Below, one piece after another: positions 44,001 through 51,723 of a DNA stretch of 57,627 bases; position 1 is the stretch's first letter, and the number at the start of each line of letters is the position of its first letter. The position numbers and the translations under genes are program-made. Origin of the DNA: a virus; the IMG/VR virus record IMGVR_UViG_3300031702_000006, positions 1 to 57,627 of that record; one strand, written 5' to 3'. Under the pieces are notes generated by a model. That model worked only from the letters and a program-made list of their open reading frames with translations. It ran no database searches and was not told the origin of the DNA.

Positions 44001-47000
44001 AGCATTACCAGTAGAAGTTAATACTTGACCTGAAGTTCCGTATCCAGTTCCTGAAGAACCCAAAGAAAGAGCTCCAGTTGAAGTAAGACGCATTTTCTCA
44101 GCATTGTTTACTATAAAAGAAACTTCCCCTTGTGTACCTGTAGCAGTTTCCGTTCCTTGTACTGTTCCAATTCTTGCTATTTTAGATGATGATATTAAAT
44201 CCATCATTGCTCTTTGCGGTCCAGTGACAAAGCTAGTTGACTGGGCAGATGAATTTATTGAGCCAGCAACTACTAGTTTTTCGGTAGAAGCAGTAAACCC
44301 GATACCAACGTTACCGCTTGCTTTTACCGTGACAGAATTATTAATTAACATGTCTATAAAGCCACCACCCACGGCTCTATTATATCCTTGAATAAACGCA
44401 CTAGAACCTCCAGCTGAGTACCCTGCCTCGAAACCATTAGTAGCATCATCCGCCACTCTTAAATCTCCTCCAACAACATCTAATTTAAATCCACTGATAG
44501 GAGCATTAGTCCCCATACCAACGTTAGTTCCATTATCAAATATAACAGAATTACCTATACTTGTACCGCCTGCGTTATTCCATTTAGTAACAAAATTTTG
44601 AGTACCAGTTCCTACTACACCTCCAACAGCAGGCACAACACTCCAATCAGTAAATACGGAAGCGCCAGCAAGTTCAGTACTTAAAGCTATTGCTTCTTCA
44701 CCAACATTAACTGCAAGTGAACCGTAAAAACTACCAGCTGTATCAGCTATATAGAAATCACCTTTTGCTATAGCTATAACGCCCGCTGTCCCTGTATACA
44801 ATTGACTACCGCTATTTGCCCCTGAAGTTATAGCGCCAGTAGCGGCGTTAAATGTACCTCTAAACACTAAAGTTCCACTTAAAGCTGTGGTTATTTCGGT
44901 GTCTACATAGTTTTTAGTCGCCGCATCTTGAGCAATTGTAGGGTTTACTACATTCTTTATTTTATGTGTAGACATATCAAGCTCACCGGCAATTGAGATT
45001 ACTACATCAGTTACCAAGGTGTCTCCAGTAGAAATACTACCGCTTCCGCTTATATATGTAAGCACTTGGCCATTTAGATTGGATTGACCTTCTATGTAAG
45101 TTCCAAAACCTATTTGGTTATTACAAGCCTGCCCTATATCTCCACTTGGAACGCTGAATGTTATGGTGGCATTGTTTTGGAATGTTATAGTTACGTTTAC
45201 ACTACTAGCTATAGTTCCGGGGCGGGTACATGGTGAAATTTGCGTATTGGGTGTTACTCCATACTTAGTTCTAAATGCGACTGCTTCAGAAGAGCTTGAA
45301 AAAACCCAACGAATAAAAGAAACTTTACCGTCGTTAATAACATTGCCAAATGGGTCTGAAGAAAAATCAACAGTTGCAACGTTTAGCATATCACAGGACG
45401 TTGATCCTCCGCCCGTTGGTACACAGGGTCCACGACCAAAGAAGTTTATAGTTCCTCCTCCGTTTCCGGGTCCTTTTACTAGACCTATGGTAGAAACTTC
45501 AGAAGCAATTGAATCAACTAAAGAAGTTGTAGTACCAAATTTAGGTAGCTTGTTAATTGTCCCAGAGCCTGTTACATTGTCTATATTATCTACATAATTT
45601 TTAGTTGCGGCATCCTGAGCACTTGTTGGATTTACTACGTTTTTTATTTGATTGGTACTCATGTCAAGCTCACCTTCTACTGAAATTGTGGAAACTAAAG
45701 CGTTTAAGCTAGTAGTTGGACTTATTGTTATAGTTCCACTTCCAGAGACGTAAGTAAGTATTGGACCACATGTTACGCAACCAGGTACTACTCCGTATGA
45801 TCGGCCTAGGTCAATACCATTGGTGAAGTTATTGTTTATAGGTCCTGCTGGATGCGTAAACGTTACAGTAGCTCCATTTGAAAAGTTAAACGTAAATGTT
45901 TTTGTAGATGCAAAACTAGTAGTTCCATCACCAAATGCACCAGGTGGCACACCATATTGTGTTCTAAAAATATCTGCATCAGCAGTGCTATCAAATCTAA
46001 GCCTAAACACAGATAAGTCTGTTAGATTACCAATACCGGTACTTATTCTAAAATTGTCAGTACTAAGATCTAAACTTGCTAAGTTAACGCCTGTTGTAAA
46101 TTCATACGCCATCACCGCTAGCCCAGAACCAAGTCCTTGAGGTTTCATAGCCATACTAGTTGTTCCGTAATTCGAGTTTGCTTCTGAAACTTTAGAATCT
46201 TCTAAAACAGTTTTACCCGTTCCAGTTCCTGAAAACTTAGAAAGAACTTGTCCAGTTCCAGACCCTGTTACTCCTTGAGCTGTACCCGCTATTGTTATTT
46301 CTGTAGCTGAGGTTTGTGTTAGCGTTATACCAGTTCCTTCTGTTAAATTAACAGCAGAATTATCAGTGCCTGATCCAGAGGTTAAATTCAAAGGAACGCT
46401 AGTACCCACTTTAGTACCTGCACTTAAATCGTATTTTTCGTCGTCTACATCTCGCCATAAAAGTTGCGCGCCTGCACCACCAGACGCAAGAACTTGATTA
46501 GCAGTACCAACGGTTGATGGTAATACTAAGGTGTATGTAGCGTTTTGTGAGTGAGGCGGGCTTTGTATAATTACACCATGTGTACCAACTGAACAGTTTA
46601 ATTGTATTTTACCATCACCACCACCAGATCCACTTATAATAACAGCGGCATTATTTTGAGACACTAAAGAGTTGCCTACAACATCGGTATCTGTCCACAT
46701 GGTTAATGTGTTAGCTGTACCCGTACCGGTTAACGATTGTGTATTGTCTATTTTATCCCAAAAACCACCAGCTCCTGTTACTCCGCTAAACAAAGCCCAG
46801 TCACCAATTTGCCAATCTGTATTACCGTCCAATGAAGTAGTACCGGGCACATCTACAACATAGAAATGTCCATTTACACCTACTCCATCGGTTAAAGTAG
46901 GATCATTAATTAGCGCGTTCCAAGCACCTTGAAAAGTAAGTCCAGCTGCGTAGTCTTGCCATACCAAGGTACTATCATTTTGTGATATTAAAATTCTATT

Positions 47001-47435
47001 AGCTGTGCCTGCTAAGAATCCACCAGCTCTTATTGGACCTAGTAAACTAGTTGTTCCGTTAAGTATTATATTGTCAGTGCTATTTAACCCTATCGTCGAG
47101 TTACCAAGTACGCTTAAGTTACCGTTCACGCTGCTGTCTGCCGTGATTAATTGACTTCCAGCTATCGTCATTAATGTTCCGCCTGGAAAAGCATTTTGAG
47201 ACATTATAGAGCCTGTTATCTTAAGACCGTTTTTATTAAATATAGCAACTTGATGATCAAAAGCAGCTGGATCAATAAAATTACCTCCTTGAGCAAAGTC
47301 AGCAATTTGCTGCATTGAAAAGTTTCTAGTAACATTAGACGTGGCTCCGTTGACTATCTTCGTCGATGTACCGATTACTATATCTGTAGCTAATACTGGA
47401 TTAGAACTATCAGGATAACTGTATATTATTGACAT
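41013..47435 (-). CDS. Giant tail fibre with S74 self-cleaving chaperone domain (2140 aa)
   Basis: A trimeric host-contact fibre. The N-terminus MSIIYSYPDSSNPVLATDIV is shared with the neighbouring 846-residue fibre and is probably the virion anchor. Two tandem copies of a roughly 200-residue unit (about 438-620 and 652-850) each end with GELDMS..IKNVVNPT.AQDAATKNYVD. The region from about 1000 to 1900 has many NVGIGT..P repeats typical of bacteroidetes phage fibre shafts. The C-terminus carries a Peptidase S74 endosialidase-type chaperone, SDYRLKEDLQ near residue 2050 with the Ser-Lys cleavage pair, then YGVMAHELQEVLPDAV and a coiled-coil end. Cleavage would release the last ~90 residues after trimer assembly. 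Confidence 0.85.
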   Translation of the reverse strand: MSIIYSYPDSSNPVLATDIVIGTSTKIVNGATSNVTRNFSMQQIADFAQGGNFIDPAAFDHQVAIFNKNGLKITGSIMSQNAFPGGTLMTIAGSQLITADSSVNGNLSVLGNSTIGLNSTDNIILNGTTSLLGPIRAGGFLAGTANRILISQNDSTLVWQDYAAGLTFQGAWNALINDPTLTDGVGVNGHFYVVDVPGTTSLDGNTDWQIGDWALFSGVTGAGGFWDKIDNTQSLTGTGTANTLTMWTDTDVVGNSLVSQNNAAVIISGSGGGDGKIQLNCSVGTHGVIIQSPPHSQNATYTLVLPSTVGTANQVLASGGAGAQLLWRDVDDEKYDLSAGTKVGTSVPLNLTSGSGTDNSAVNLTEGTGITLTQTSATEITIAGTAQGVTGSGTGQVLSKFSGTGTGKTVLEDSKVSEANSNYGTTSMAMKPQGLGSGLAVMAYEFTTGVNLASLDLSTDNFRISTGIGNLTDLSVFRLRFDSTADADIFRTQYGVPPGAFGDGTTSFASTKTFTFNFSNGATVTFTHPAGPINNNFTNGIDLGRSYGVVPGCVTCGPILTYVSGSGTITISPTTSLNALVSTISVEGELDMSTNQIKNVVNPTSAQDAATKNYVDNIDNVTGSGTINKLPKFGTTTSLVDSIASEVSTIGLVKGPGNGGGTINFFGRGPCVPTGGGSTSCDMLNVATVDFSSDPFGNVINDGKVSFIRWVFSSSSEAVAFRTKYGVTPNTQISPCTRPGTIASSVNVTITFQNNATITFSVPSGDIGQACNNQIGFGTYIEGQSNLNGQVLTYISGSGSISTGDTLVTDVVISIAGELDMSTHKIKNVVNPTIAQDAATKNYVDTEITTALSGTLVFRGTFNAATGAITSGANSGSQLYTGTAGVIAIAKGDFYIADTAGSFYGSLAVNVGEEAIALSTELAGASVFTDWSVVPAVGGVVGTGTQNFVTKWNNAGGTSIGNSVIFDNGTNVGMGTNAPISGFKLDVVGGDLRVADDATNGFEAGYSAGGSSAFIQGYNRAVGGGFIDMLINNSVTVKASGNVGIGFTASTEKLVVAGSINSSAQSTSFVTGPQRAMMDLISSSKIARIGTVQGTETATGTQGEVSFIVNNAEKMRLTSTGALSLGSSGTGYGTSGQVLTSTGNASPTWQAGSTITGTGAATQVTFWDATSNLNGDAKFNWDNTNKRLGIGSVTNLGTKTMLMVIDTSDARKQIEFSNNATYRGSIGHDAGTGRNEYRTEATTGKHAFFRGAATTNTDLFIDGAGDVGIGTDTPDRKLHVEGNNAIARLESTGAGQNAQIDFKILNFSTIWSIGSNISLGNTGALEFNLSGTTKVMMNTAGNVGIGNNFVAPLPNVNADNLVIGNTTNNDNGITIATTNTGTASVYFQDAASTSGGFIDYNHSSDLMRFGTNSAERMLISSAGVLTLKGYQSAGTLVTNAAGVVSIQAGGGEGGPYLPLSGGTLTGNLTGTSVTFTGVVSLDGTNQIYFVPQAGESNNEAMRIVRSSDTMFFTYGINAPDTAFSFNSLGNMNFAKSVGIGTGTPSALLEIQTVGTSGSQDFQIFSRGVSPNYEVFKISRSAGSTELLANQNLTLSADYDANHTSVDSNIIFKTDNTEKVRIASTGNVGVGTAAPDTALTVDGSISLSYNATQSFQGMKRGAIYTETEFYNATTSEAARPLYNFTNSVGGSNLVITQGGNIGIGTLTPDALLNVESPNVDTARIRLGCLKNDGSWAIGNTIGSLDFFSADASGPGAVIRGSVSMKAEIASGADMGMAFATYNNTERMRIAANGNVGIGSNAPASKLTLLGNTNSYPQAPVIRFDSTATQANVRNWGIGPADSNPGNFHIYKSGAIGNNPITGDGAKTFTIDYQGNVGIGTDTPGALLQVQAVDGVTGAIEVKGGPINGAVGTINSELNFGANDTSVTGGIGGSIKSVNETTNGALAGMSFYTYKQNRSPGPDLKEAMRLTNAGQFLVNQTTANTDADGFGVYPLGSSGGTLVNCYNGDDGIALRVGINSVSSSNISTLFVVGSTSAGSISHANSNSTSFNTTSDYRLKEDLQDFNGLDMISDIPVYDFKWKSDESRSYGVMAHELQEVLPDAVTGEKDAEETQQVDYSKIVPLLVKSIQELKAEIELLKAR

Positions 47436-47455
47436 ATATGCTTGTGTTTTTTATT

Positions 47456-49996
47456 TTAACAGGTTGATGTATTTAATAATTGTCCGCTAGCTGCAACGTT
47501 GTATAAAATACTACCATCAGTAAACTGACCGGAGCTTCCGCTAACACCTATCGTTATGTTAGTACCGTTGTTTGCGGTAAATATAAATTCTCCACCCACA
47601 GGCCCATTAGGACTAGATGGAGCTCCTCCGCTTGATGTTCCATAGAAGCGAGTTACTATATTAGATTGATTATCACACGGAACTGGTGGATCGCCAGGAG
47701 GCTGTTGGTATTGATTTATCGTCATGCTCACAGGTTGTAAAGGATAAATCACAGTGACCGCGTTTTCACTTGTTGTCGTTTGTCTTACATTAGATCCTGC
47801 AGCTGCTACGGCGGTAAGTGTTGCTTGAGCCGGATTAAATGTAGCTGGCGTAATAGTTAAAACTGAAGGAGCAATTGCTACCAAAGTAGCAGACCAAGTT
47901 ACTGTAGCACCTACAGGGATGTTGGTTTGCGTTGGATTTTCTTCGTTAGTGAAACTAAATGAAGTACCATTAACATTACACGTGGCAGTTAAAGTTGCAT
48001 TAGTACCTAAAATTAAACCAGTTACATTAGTAGTCTTAATACCATACTGCGAAGTTGTTGTGGCTGCTTGAACTTCAGCCACTACATTAACTGTAAATGC
48101 AGATCCAATTGTTTGTGTTGGCGTAACTACTGTGGCTGTCGGAGTTCCTACAAAAGAATAAGCTATATCATTTAATGTAGGAGTAGCACTATTTAAAGTT
48201 ATTGACGTGCCTGCGGTTGCCGCTATTGTTTGACTAGGAACATTTCCAGAAACAGCATTTGCACCTGCTGTGTTAAGGACAGTTATTTTGCTATTATTAA
48301 ACCCGGCAGGTGTTCCAGTTATAGTGAAATTAGTAGTAATTGTTGAAGTTGAGCTTATAGCTTCATACGTTGCGTCAACAGATCCAGTAACAGTTTGATC
48401 AACTGTTGCAGTTCCTGCTTCGGTTACTGTCGGTGGAGATGCGTTAGTGAAAGGAGAATTCCATTGATATAGATTCTGATCAATTATTTTTGCTATTAAA
48501 GTAAAACTATAATTTAAAGAACCTATATCAGCCTGCGTATCGCCTGGCAAACTTCCACCACCATCTCTAGTCCAATTCCATATAGTACCTTCACCTCCAG
48601 CTGTATTACTTCCTAAACTACCATTAGCCGCTAACGTGACTGTTACGGTGTTAGCAACTCTTTGAGCTATAGTTGCTGTCATTGTATTTGTGACTGATGT
48701 TACACCAGCAATAAAATTTCTTGTTGGTTGATTGACGGATACCGCCGTAGAGAAGTAGTAACTTGCGTTAACAGTCGCCCCACTATTAAAAGTATACGGA
48801 GTTCCTATAAGGCCAGGTCCTTTAGTATCGCCATTTTGGGCACCGGTTACGGTAAATCCTGATGGACCTAATAAGGCAGCTGGGCCAACACCCGTGACGT
48901 CTAAAGCTAGTGTAACTGTTTCTGTTACTGGTGGGGTTGCTGGATTAGCAATGGTTAAATATAAGAAATTAGGATCTTTAGTGCCTAAGTTAGTATACTC
49001 AAGCTCTGTCAATGTTACTATTTGATTAGCGATAGGTACTGTGCCTGAGAAACCACTTGCGCTTTTATCGAAAGTATGCGTTATAGCATCGCCATTAGTT
49101 CCTCCGCCTGAATTAGCGTCTATATATGTCTTAACAGCTGTCAACGCTGTTACCGGTATAGATTCGAATGTTGTGGTTTTAACATCTCCAGCAGTGTTAC
49201 CACCTAGATGGTTAAACGCTATATAGTCTAATGGATCTGCAACCGTAGCCGCTTCACTTACTTCGATGTAATTATTATTACCTACTAAATCAACTGCTAG
49301 TGTTGGGTTCACTGTAGACACTCCAGTGCCTTGAAGTTTTAGACCTACGCCTGCGGATACAGACACTACAGATCCAACGTTTGTGTTGTTAGCTGTTATA
49401 GTTACTGCACCAGTTCCACCGGTGGGTGATATAGATATACCTACTCCTTCTACTATACTGGTTACACCGGTATTTATAAGTTGCACTGTACCTACACCTG
49501 TAGTAGGGGTTACACTAACACCTACGCCTGTTGTTATTTTTTCTACCACGTTCTGTGGACCTTGTATCTGTACATCTACTACTCCACCTTGGCTGCTAGC
49601 AAAAACTCCATCACCTGAAAAATTTATAGAAGTAACTGAATTAGTAAGTTCAGCTCCATCGCTTGATATAGATACCCCGCTATTAGTTGTAGGTATAGCC
49701 CATTGGCCGTCGCCTCTGTAGAATGTAGTAGCTGATGGCGTGCCTCCGTTTTGAGCCAAGCCAATTGTTATCGTACCTGGAGCAGGACCAGTTATTGGAC
49801 CACCTGTTGCCGTAAGAAAAGCATCTGTTGCTAGTTGAACAGAGGTAACTGTACCAGCTGAAGCTATTTGACCAACTAAAGCAGCTACTTGCCCCATGGT
49901 ATAACTAACCGTGGTGTTTTCGTTGCTAACATCAGTACCTATCAGTAGGTCTTCAGCTGTTGGCGTTGAGCCCGGGTATGAATAAATTATTGACAT
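47456..49996 (-). CDS. Second fibre/spike with Ig-like repeats (846 aa)
   Basis: Begins MSIIYSYPGSTPTAEDLLIG, matching the anchor of the 2140-residue fibre. The body is Thr/Val/Gly-rich beta-strand repeat, first parallel-sheet-like (TGVGVSVTPTTGVGTVQLIN) then Ig-like or cadherin-like units after residue 400 (VTVTLAANGSLGSNTAGG). A C-terminal Cys (LLNTSTC) is unusual. No enzymatic motif is seen, so it may be a head or tail fibre used in adhesion. It is transcribed just before the giant fibre with a 20-base gap. Confidence 0.65.
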   Translation of the reverse strand: MSIIYSYPGSTPTAEDLLIGTDVSNENTTVSYTMGQVAALVGQIASAGTVTSVQLATDAFLTATGGPITGPAPGTITIGLAQNGGTPSATTFYRGDGQWAIPTTNSGVSISSDGAELTNSVTSINFSGDGVFASSQGGVVDVQIQGPQNVVEKITTGVGVSVTPTTGVGTVQLINTGVTSIVEGVGISISPTGGTGAVTITANNTNVGSVVSVSAGVGLKLQGTGVSTVNPTLAVDLVGNNNYIEVSEAATVADPLDYIAFNHLGGNTAGDVKTTTFESIPVTALTAVKTYIDANSGGGTNGDAITHTFDKSASGFSGTVPIANQIVTLTELEYTNLGTKDPNFLYLTIANPATPPVTETVTLALDVTGVGPAALLGPSGFTVTGAQNGDTKGPGLIGTPYTFNSGATVNASYYFSTAVSVNQPTRNFIAGVTSVTNTMTATIAQRVANTVTVTLAANGSLGSNTAGGEGTIWNWTRDGGGSLPGDTQADIGSLNYSFTLIAKIIDQNLYQWNSPFTNASPPTVTEAGTATVDQTVTGSVDATYEAISSTSTITTNFTITGTPAGFNNSKITVLNTAGANAVSGNVPSQTIAATAGTSITLNSATPTLNDIAYSFVGTPTATVVTPTQTIGSAFTVNVVAEVQAATTTSQYGIKTTNVTGLILGTNATLTATCNVNGTSFSFTNEENPTQTNIPVGATVTWSATLVAIAPSVLTITPATFNPAQATLTAVAAAGSNVRQTTTSENAVTVIYPLQPVSMTINQYQQPPGDPPVPCDNQSNIVTRFYGTSSGGAPSSPNGPVGGEFIFTANNGTNITIGVSGSSGQFTDGSILYNVAASGQLLNTSTC

Positions 49997-50008
49997 ATAA
50001 TGTTTTTG

Positions 50009-50107
50009 TTAAATTGTAACTGGAATTGTACCTATATACATGTTAGTAACAGGTAGTATTCCGATATATATATTAGTTATTGGTTTTATACCTATTTTTA
50101 CCGCCAT
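50009..50107 (-). CDS. 32-residue repeat protein
   Basis: The translation is MAVKIGIKPITNIYIG, then ILPVTNMYIGTIPVTI: three near-copies of a roughly 10-residue unit IG-x2-P-V/I-T-x-x-Y. Such short strand repeats recur in small phage proteins beside fibres. It is the first gene of the late transcript, just upstream of the 846-residue fibre. The role is unknown; a fibre-tip or assembly peptide is possible. Confidence 0.55.
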   Translation of the reverse strand: MAVKIGIKPITNIYIGILPVTNMYIGTIPVTI

Positions 50108-50203
50108 AGTGTTGCTTGTTAGTTGTTATACTCTATATACTTACAGGTTTTACATGTGTTTTACTATTCTTACATAACCTAATACCGGTAATTTTACAAA
50201 ACA

Positions 50204-50247
50204 GTGACACTTGCCCCTTACTAGTAACCTTAACAGGCTAATGTCAC
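50204..50247. repeat. Hairpin repeat, copy A
   Basis: GTGACACT at 50204-50211 and TAACAGGCTAATGTCAC at 50231-50247 form a stem (GTGACA/TGTCAC, plus GCC/GGC). The same two parts recur at 56285-56330, with the 17-base part identical. This is one of the few long exact repeats in the noncoding part. Confidence 0.7.
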
Positions 50248-50527
50248 TAAAATATGCTATTATAGGGAAGTAAAGTCTTATACCCTATCTGCTTGACTGT
50301 CAGCCACTTACCAAAACGGTTTTCATTTAGCCCACGGCCCCACATTTTTCAGCATTTTGCCGAAACATTCCGGCTTTTACTAGCATATACCCCTAGTATT
50401 TCAGGCTTTACTATGCATAAACTATATTTATAGTTGCATATATACTATAACATATCATTATACTATTACTATAGGCTATATCTATACTATATTACTATTA
50501 TATAACTATTATTTATAGCTAAAGCAT

Positions 50528-50557
50528 ATGACAGTGTGTCATGACATTGTGTCACTG
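50528..50557. promoter_or_regulatory. Dyad cluster, possible operator
   Basis: ATGACA-GTG-TGTCAT (50528-50542), the palindrome TGTCATGACA (50537-50546), and CAGTG (50532-50536) facing CACTG (50553-50557) overlap in 30 bases. The half-site TGTCA also occurs in both hairpin repeats. Looks like a protein binding site; the binder is unknown, but the HTH gene at 56324 is a candidate. Confidence 0.45.
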
Positions 50558-50606
50558 CATTATACATTAACATACTATTATATAAATAAATATATACACA
50601 CCTTTA

Positions 50607-50640
50607 TACAAACTAAATACGATATCATATGGATAATATA
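50607..50640 (+). promoter_or_regulatory. Bipartite element, copy 1
   Basis: TACAAACTAAATACGA (50607-50622), 8 bases, then GGATAATATA (50631-50640). First of seven copies; lies upstream of the 58-residue gene at 50684. An ATG follows at once but is closed by TAA. Confidence 0.75.
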
Positions 50641-50683
50641 TATGTAAGCAAGCAACGAAGCTCTTACGCCTAATATCACTACA

Positions 50684-50860
50684 ATGACTGTACAAAACTT
50701 AGCTAAGCTAGAATTAGCGAAAATGAATGAAAGTTATTATGGTAGCGAAAAGCAGATAGCTAAAGAAATAGTTATAATGAAAGCTAGTAAGATAGAAATG
50801 CTTTACAATGAAACCATAGAAGAATGGCTTTACAAAGTAAGTACGAGTATAGCTGGATAA
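50684..50860 (+). CDS. Small helical protein, first gene of the plus block (58 aa)
   Basis: Reads MTVQNLAKLELAKMNESYYG, then SEKQIAKEIVIMKASKIEML and YNETIEEWLYKVSTSIAG. Mostly helical, slightly basic. Its last ten codons and stop lie inside bipartite element copy 7 (50831-50865). I do not recognise it. Position suggests an early host-takeover peptide. Confidence 0.55.
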   Translation: MTVQNLAKLELAKMNESYYGSEKQIAKEIVIMKASKIEMLYNETIEEWLYKVSTSIAG

Positions 50861-50865
50861 TACTA
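50831..50865 (+). promoter_or_regulatory. Bipartite element, second in order, inside a CDS end
   Basis: TACAAAGTAAGTACGA (50831-50846), 8 bases, then GGATAATACTA (50855-50865). One base differs from consensus in the first half. It encodes the end of the 58-residue protein and precedes the tRNA-like structure at 50916. Confidence 0.75.
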
Positions 50866-50915
50866 GTGAGAGTTTTATAGAATTGATTGCCTCTAAAATA
50901 TTAATCAATGAAAAA

Positions 50916-51023
50916 TGAGTGAATGGATTAGTGTAAACCACGATAGCTAGTAAGTTTGAGAAACTTGCATATAAAAAATAGTTCCGTCGATGTGTCCAGA
51001 AAGTTCGATTCTTTCTCACTCAA
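50916..51023 (+). ncRNA. tRNA-like structure, 108 nt, atypical middle
   Basis: TGAGTGA (50916-50922) pairs with TCACTCA (51016-51022), with A as the discriminator. A full T arm precedes it: GAAAG, loop TTCGATT, CTTTC (50999-51015). A hairpin TAAGT-TTGAGAA-ACTTG inside has a 7-base loop that would place GAG (Leu) as anticodon with T before it. The stretch between D- and T-arm regions is about 58 bases, too long even for a class II tRNA, and position 8 is not T. It may be an unusual tRNA-Leu, a tRNA with an insert, or a tRNA mimic. Confidence 0.5.
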
Positions 51024-51037
51024 CTAAAATTATAAAT

Positions 51038-51172
51038 ATGAATGCAATAGAATTTGTAGGCGAAATGGATCGTCTAGCAGAAGTACACTTCGGCGAATTT
51101 GGTTATGCTACATGTAGCAGTGATGAACAAAAAGTAGTTATTAAACTGTTATTACACAACTTAAAAAAGTAA
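51038..51172 (+). CDS. Small hypothetical protein (44 aa)
   Basis: MNAIEFVGEMDRLAEVHFGE, then FGYATCSSDEQKVVIKLLLH and NLKK. Helical, acidic in the first half. The ATG at 51038 follows a TATAAAT-type leader and is preferred over an earlier in-frame ATG that overlaps the tRNA-like structure. Function unknown. Confidence 0.5.
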   Translation: MNAIEFVGEMDRLAEVHFGEFGYATCSSDEQKVVIKLLLHNLKK

Positions 51173-51174
51173 AT

Positions 51175-51306
51175 ATGAATAAAGTAAACAAGTTAATACA
51201 AACCTATTCAAACCCAAATATGAATAGAGAAAAGCTAAGTTATAAAATAAAAGACTATTATAACTTAAATGAAAGCGAAAGATTACATTTTTTATACTGG
51301 ATATAA
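51175..51306 (+). CDS. Small hypothetical protein (43 aa)
   Basis: MNKVNKLIQTYSNPNMNREK, then LSYKIKDYYNLNESERLHFL and YWI. Basic start, helical centre and an aromatic end. The stop overlaps the next start as TAATG. Unrecognised. Confidence 0.45.
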   Translation: MNKVNKLIQTYSNPNMNREKLSYKIKDYYNLNESERLHFLYWI

Positions 51307-51485
51307 TGATTAAAGAATTTGAATGGAACAAAGATACTTTAGAGTATTTTAGAAAGCATAACAAAATAGATTATGATAAGCAAAGTGAAATGAGAATGTT
51401 TGTAGAAAACAATTGTGTTTTAGAAGACGGTGAAAGCTATGAAGATTTAATAAAAGATTTAGAACTACAAAGTAAATACGAATAA
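51306..51485 (+). CDS. Small acidic protein (59 aa)
   Basis: MIKEFEWNKDTLEYFRKHNK, then IDYDKQSEMRMFVENNCVLE and DGESYEDLIKDLELQSKYE. The last five residues QSKYE and stop are encoded by the 16-base half of a bipartite element, in a different frame from other copies. Highly charged, helical. Function unknown. Confidence 0.5.
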   Translation: MIKEFEWNKDTLEYFRKHNKIDYDKQSEMRMFVENNCVLEDGESYEDLIKDLELQSKYE

Positions 51486-51500
51486 AAAAGGATAATACTA
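51466..51500 (+). promoter_or_regulatory. Bipartite element, third in order
   Basis: TACAAAGTAAATACGA (51466-51481), 8 bases, then GGATAATACTA (51490-51500). It overlaps the end of the 59-residue gene and is 3 bases before the ATG of the next gene at 51503. Confidence 0.75.
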
Positions 51501-51502
51501 AT

Positions 51503-51631
51503 ATGAATAATATATACGACAAGAAGTTTGAAATCTACTTAGTAAAAAAAGGTTTTAACTTAGATACTATTAGCTTACAAGAATGCTTAACACAAATCAA
51601 AATATGGAAAAGGAATATCGCAAGCGTATAG
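51503..51631 (+). CDS. Small basic protein (42 aa)
   Basis: MNNIYDKKFEIYLVKKGFNL, then DTISLQECLTQIKIWKRNIA and SV. Begins 13 bases after the GG of a bipartite element. It overlaps the next gene by 28 bases in a different frame. Unrecognised. Confidence 0.45.
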   Translation: MNNIYDKKFEIYLVKKGFNLDTISLQECLTQIKIWKRNIASV

Positions 51632-51723
51632 GTTATTTATCTACAAGAAGTAGATTTTGCTTAACCAGTAGAAAACAATTATTACAGTTACAAAAAGAAT
51701 TAAAAACATTATTATGCAAATAG
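51604..51723 (+). CDS. Small very basic protein (39 aa)
   Basis: MEKEYRKRIGYLSTRSRFCL, then TSRKQLLQLQKELKTLLCK. Arg/Lys-rich and helical; may bind nucleic acid. Overlaps both neighbours, which is common in this block. Confidence 0.4.
   Translation: MEKEYRKRIGYLSTRSRFCLTSRKQLLQLQKELKTLLCK

Larger units (their letters stand above)
50108..50683. promoter_or_regulatory. Divergent intergenic control region
   Basis: 576 bases without a convincing gene, between the minus-strand late block and the plus-strand small-gene block. It holds copy A of a hairpin repeat (50204-50247), an AT-rich tract rich in TATACTAT-type runs (50400-50520), a dyad cluster of TGTCA/TGACA sites (50528-50557) and the first bipartite element (50607-50640). 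Divergent promoters must lie here, but no clear Bacteroidetes TTTG/TAnnTTTG pair could be fixed. A replication origin would also fit the AT-rich tract. Confidence 0.6.

Noticed and set aside
45163-46140. Val/Pro-rich plus-strand frames opposite the fibre genes (also 43297-44391, 49041-49721)
   Set aside because: Antisense of Thr/Gly/Asn repeat codons; low complexity and no start signals.
50400-50520. Possible CRISPR array or iteron set in the TATACTAT-rich tract
   Set aside because: The repeats are irregular, short and without constant spacing. The tract is only AT-rich low complexity.
50714-51019. Minus-strand 101-codon hydrophobic frame, and similar minus frames at 51161, 52485, 53628 and 54150
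   Set aside because: Antisense to small plus-strand genes and tRNA-like sequence; Phe/Leu/Tyr-rich translation is typical of the reverse of Lys/Glu-rich coding in AT-rich DNA.
50990-51037. Upstream extension of the 44-residue gene at 51038
   Set aside because: The extension would run through the T arm and acceptor of the tRNA-like structure, and it lacks a leader.
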